A DNA stretch of 8,037 bases. Source: Embleya sp040605455 (GTDB lineage Bacteria > Actinomycetota > Actinomycetes > Streptomycetales > Streptomycetaceae). Positions 5,687 to 8,037 of this stretch are shown here, in pieces (positions within the stretch are counted from its first letter, which is position 1; each line of letters opens with the position of its first letter). The stretch is taken from positions 1 to 8,037 of the forward strand of contig NZ_JBEXCV010000251.1 of NCBI RefSeq assembly GCF_040605455.1. The letters are read 5' to 3'. The translations under genes and the position numbers were made by a program. The notes beneath the pieces were generated by a model. It was given only the letters and a program-made list of their open reading frames with translations. It was not told where the DNA came from and did not search any database.

Positions 5687-5721
5687 GATATGGGTCGGTG
5701 GTTCATCCGTCCGGCGTTTTT
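5672..5721 (+). terminator. Rho-independent-like terminator built from the last repeat and an inverted partial copy
   Basis: Positions 5672-5682 (ATGCCGGACGG) pair with 5707-5717 (CCGTCCGGCGT), with one G-T wobble and a 24-nt loop, followed by TTTTT at 5717-5721. This is the only T-tailed GC hairpin in the window, and it lies between the aldolase stop and korA. It should end the Rieske operon transcript. The inverted copy, extended to 5719, is also a perfect 13-bp complement to copies 2-5, so alternative longer-range stems are possible. Confidence 0.7.
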
Positions 5722-5775
5722 CTTCCTGTGTGCCAAGTGTTGTCTTCGCCATGCCTGTGATCAGGAGTCGCGATC

Positions 5776-7644
5776 ATGTTCCAACAGGTCACCCCCGTAT
5801 CCCGGGTGGTCATCCGGTTCGCCGGTGACTCCGGCGACGGCATGCAGCTCGCCGGCGATCGGTTCACCGCGCAGGCCGCGCTTTTCGGCAACGACGTGTC
5901 CACCTTTCCCGACTTCCCGGCCGAGATCCGTGCCCCGGCGGGCACCCTTCCGGGGGTTTCCGCCTTCCAGGTGCAGTTCGCCGACCACCGGGTCACCACC
6001 CCCGGCGACGCGGCCGACGTACTGGTCGCGATGAACCCGGCCGCGCTGCGGGTGAATCTGCCCGCTCTCCCGCACGGCGCCCAGATCATCGCGGACGCCG
6101 ACGAGTTCACCCCGCGCAACCTGGTCAAGGCGGGCTACCCGGCGGGCACCGACCCGCTCACCGACGATTCGCTGGCCGCCTATCGGCTGCACGCGGTGCC
6201 GCTGACCGGCCTGACCGTCGAGGCGCTGCGCGCGTTCGAACTGCCCCGCAAGGACGCCGAGCGGGCGAAGAACATGTTCGCGCTGGGTCTGGTGTCGTGG
6301 CTGTTTCACCGCCCGACCGAGGCCACCGTGGCCTTCCTGCGGGAGAAGTTCGCCGCGCGTCCGCACCTGGCCGCCGCCAACGTGTCGGCGTTCACCGCCG
6401 GTTGGAACTTCGGCGAGACCACCGAGTCGTTCGCGGTGAGCCACGAGGTGCCCGCGGCCCCGCGCACTCCCGGCAGGCACCGCACCATCACCGGCAACCG
6501 CGCACTCGCCTACGGCCTGATCGCCGCCGCCGACCGGGCCGGACTGCCGCTGTTCCTGGGCTCGTACCCGATCACCCCGGCCTCCGACATCCTGCACGAG
6601 CTGAGCCGACAACGGCACTTCGGGGTGACCACGTTCCAGGCCGAGGACGAGATCGCCGGGATCGGCGCGGCGCTGGGCGCGGCGTTCGGCGGCGCCCTGG
6701 GGGTGACCACCACGTCCGGCCCCGGGCTCGCGCTCAAGGCGGAGACGATCGGTCTGGCGGTCTCGCTCGAACTGCCGCTGGTGATCGTGGACGTGCAGCG
6801 CGGCGGTCCCTCGACCGGGCTGCCCACCAAGACCGAACAGGCGGACCTGTTCCAGGCGTTGTACGGGCGCAACGGTGAATCGCCGGTGCCGGTGCTGGCC
6901 GCCTCCTCCCCCGGCGACTGTTTCGACGCGGCCGTCGAGGCGGTCCGGATCGCGGTCACCTACCGCACCCCGGTGGTGCTGCTGTCGGACGGCTACCTGG
7001 CGAACGGCTCGGAGCCGTGGCGGGTGCCGGATCTCGACGAGCTCCCCACGATCGACCCGGCGTTCGCCACCGGGCCGAATGCGATCGACGCGGCCGGCAG
7101 GCCGTGCTTCCAGCCCTATCTGCGTGATCCGCACACCCTGGCCCGCCCCTGGGCGGTGCCCGGGACACCCGGCCTGGAGCACCGGGTGGGCGGCCTGGAG
7201 AAGGCCGACCGCACCGGCGAGATCTCCTACGACGCGGCCAACCACGAACACATGGTGCGCACCCGGCGGGCCAAGGTCGACGGGATCGCCCGCGAGTTGC
7301 CGCCGCTGACCGTCGAGGACCCGGACGGGTCCGCCGAGGTGCTGGTGCTCGGCTGGGGCTCGACGGCGGGCCCGATCGCCGCCGCGTGCACGGAGGTTCG
7401 CGCCGCGGGCGGCTCGGTGGCCCGGGCCCATCTGCGTCACCTCGACCCGCTCCCCGCCGACCTCGGCGACCTGCTCGCCCGCTACCGGCGGGTGCTGGTA
7501 CCGGAGATGAACCTGGGCCAGCTCGCCCAGTTGCTGCGCGCCCGGTACCCGGTCGACATCGAATCCCTCACCCAGGTGCGCGGCATGCCGTTCAAGGTGG
7601 CCGAACTGCGCACCGCGATCGAGAAGGTCGCCGCCGATGTCTGA
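5776..7644 (+). CDS. korA: 2-oxoacid:ferredoxin oxidoreductase, fused gamma-alpha subunit (2-oxoglutarate type)
   Basis: 622 residues. ATG 5776 has AGGAG (5763-5767) eight bases upstream. Residues 10-200 are the gamma domain, opening with VVIRFAGDSGDGMQLAGDRF and containing FPDFPAEIRAP. The alpha (pyrimidine-binding) domain follows at about 238-470, with the conserved YPITP at 264-268, FQAEDEIAGIGAALGAAFGGA, and TTTSGPGLALKAE. The substrate-side loop QRGGPSTGLPTKTEQADL is at 341-358. The C-terminal domain runs from about 500 to the end. With KorB it converts 2-oxoglutarate and CoA to succinyl-CoA and CO2 while reducing ferredoxin, in the cytosol. The fused gamma-alpha layout is the standard two-subunit form of actinobacteria. 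The stop overlaps the korB start by 8 nt. Specificity for 2-oxoglutarate over other 2-oxoacids is by family resemblance, not proven by the sequence. Confidence 0.95.
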   Translation: MFQQVTPVSRVVIRFAGDSGDGMQLAGDRFTAQAALFGNDVSTFPDFPAEIRAPAGTLPGVSAFQVQFADHRVTTPGDAADVLVAMNPAALRVNLPALPHGAQIIADADEFTPRNLVKAGYPAGTDPLTDDSLAAYRLHAVPLTGLTVEALRAFELPRKDAERAKNMFALGLVSWLFHRPTEATVAFLREKFAARPHLAAANVSAFTAGWNFGETTESFAVSHEVPAAPRTPGRHRTITGNRALAYGLIAAADRAGLPLFLGSYPITPASDILHELSRQRHFGVTTFQAEDEIAGIGAALGAAFGGALGVTTTSGPGLALKAETIGLAVSLELPLVIVDVQRGGPSTGLPTKTEQADLFQALYGRNGESPVPVLAASSPGDCFDAAVEAVRIAVTYRTPVVLLSDGYLANGSEPWRVPDLDELPTIDPAFATGPNAIDAAGRPCFQPYLRDPHTLARPWAVPGTPGLEHRVGGLEKADRTGEISYDAANHEHMVRTRRAKVDGIARELPPLTVEDPDGSAEVLVLGWGSTAGPIAAACTEVRAAGGSVARAHLRHLDPLPADLGDLLARYRRVLVPEMNLGQLAQLLRARYPVDIESLTQVRGMPFKVAELRTAIEKVAADV

Positions 7645-8037
7645 GTCACCCCTTCTCACCATCGCCGGCCCGACGGCGGATCCGCCGCTGTCCGCCCGCG
7701 ACTTCCGCAGCGATCAAGAGGTGCGCTGGTGCCCGGGATGCGGCGACTACGCCATCCTGGCCGCCGTCCAAGGCTTCCTGCCCGAACTGGGCCTGCGTCG
7801 GGAGAACATCGTCTTCGTGTCGGGCATCGGCTGTTCCAGCCGCTTCCCGTACTACCTGGACACCTATGGCATGCACTCGATCCACGGCCGCGCGCCGGCG
7901 ATCGCCACCGGATTGGCGGTGTCCCGGCCCGACCTGAGCGTGTGGGTGGTCACCGGTGACGGCGACGCGCTCTCGATCGGCGGCAACCACCTGATCCACG
8001 CGCTGCGGCGCAACGTCAACCTGAAGATCCTGCTGTT
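7637..8037 (+). CDS. korB: 2-oxoacid:ferredoxin oxidoreductase, beta subunit (3' truncated by the window)
   Basis: 133 codons are visible from ATG 7637, which lies inside the last codons of korA (8-nt overlap); GAGAAGG at 7621-7627 is a plausible RBS, so the pair is translationally coupled. The first 25 residues or so are a variable leader. Cluster-binding cysteines are present: C32 and C35 (WCPGCGDYAIL) and C66 (GIGCSSRFPYY); the fourth expected Cys lies beyond the window. The stretch TYGMHSIHGRAPAIATGLA (76-94) and the thiamine-diphosphate/Mg motif GDGDALSIGGNH (107-118) are the hallmarks of KorB. It binds thiamine diphosphate and a [4Fe-4S] cluster and passes electrons to ferredoxin. The reading frame is intact to the last base, so the truncation is due only to the window edge. 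Confidence 0.95.
   Translation, partial: MSESPLLTIAGPTADPPLSARDFRSDQEVRWCPGCGDYAILAAVQGFLPELGLRRENIVFVSGIGCSSRFPYYLDTYGMHSIHGRAPAIATGLAVSRPDLSVWVVTGDGDALSIGGNHLIHALRRNVNLKILL

Larger units (their letters stand above)
5364..5775. other. Gene-free region with repeat array and terminator upstream of korA
   Basis: 412 bp with no credible gene. It holds six copies of a 23-bp repeat in alternating spacers (5375-5686), an inverted partial copy (5707-5719) forming a T-tailed hairpin, and about 55 bp (5722-5775) that must contain any korA promoter. I could not identify a good -35/-10 pair there; TTGTCT at 5740-5745 lacks a matching -10. The frames that stay open here encode only the periodic translation of the repeat and are not genes. 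Confidence 0.8.

Noticed and set aside
5248..6034. Proteins with periodic NAGRAGYRSGRIRNRP-type repeats read through the array
   Set aside because: They are translations of the DNA repeat in several frames, overlap the ends of the aldolase and korA genes, and have no consistent RBS.
5761..7662. Long minus-strand open frame covering korA
   Set aside because: It is antisense to a clear KorA. Its composition (Arg, Gly, Val, Gln, His) is the normal mirror of GC-rich coding sequence, and no family motif is seen.

Overview
The window is very GC-rich, with codons that almost always end in G or C, GTG starts alongside ATG, and purine-rich ribosome binding sites. This points to a Streptomyces-like actinomycete (inference). 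No RNA gene, insertion sequence, transposase, phage gene or transcriptional regulator is visible.

Layout. (1) Positions 1-1057, plus strand: the end of an unidentified gene, then two tandem, clearly paralogous VOC (glyoxalase-fold) proteins. (2) 1075-1123: a perfect 23-bp inverted repeat with a 3-nt loop, placed as a bidirectional terminator between convergent genes. (3) 1152-2165, minus strand: an aldo/keto reductase with an intact catalytic tetrad. (4) 2166-2350: a divergent promoter region. (5) 2351-5363, plus strand: a compact likely operon of a Rieske non-haem iron oxygenase alpha subunit, a third VOC protein (this one with the metal triad), a SnoaL/NTF2-like protein and a DhnA/DeoC-type class I aldolase. 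(6) 5364-5775: a 412-bp gene-free region with six copies of a 23-bp repeat separated by two alternating spacers, closed by an inverted partial copy that forms a T-tailed hairpin. (7) 5776 to the end, plus strand: korA (fused gamma-alpha subunit) and the start of korB, the CoA- and ferredoxin-dependent 2-oxoacid oxidoreductase.

How the genes may work together. Oxygenase, VOC protein, SnoaL-like protein and aldolase read as a catabolic or tailoring module: oxygen insertion into a ring or hydrophobic substrate, rearrangement or cleavage in small alpha+beta folds, then a Schiff-base C-C bond reaction. The substrate cannot be read from the sequence. The Rieske protein has no reductase, ferredoxin or beta subunit nearby, so its electrons must come from elsewhere. 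KorAB is a conserved central-metabolism pair and is probably a separate transcription unit insulated by the repeat/terminator region. The most unusual features are the repeat array with its closing hairpin and the uncharacterised Rieske-VOC-SnoaL-aldolase gene set.
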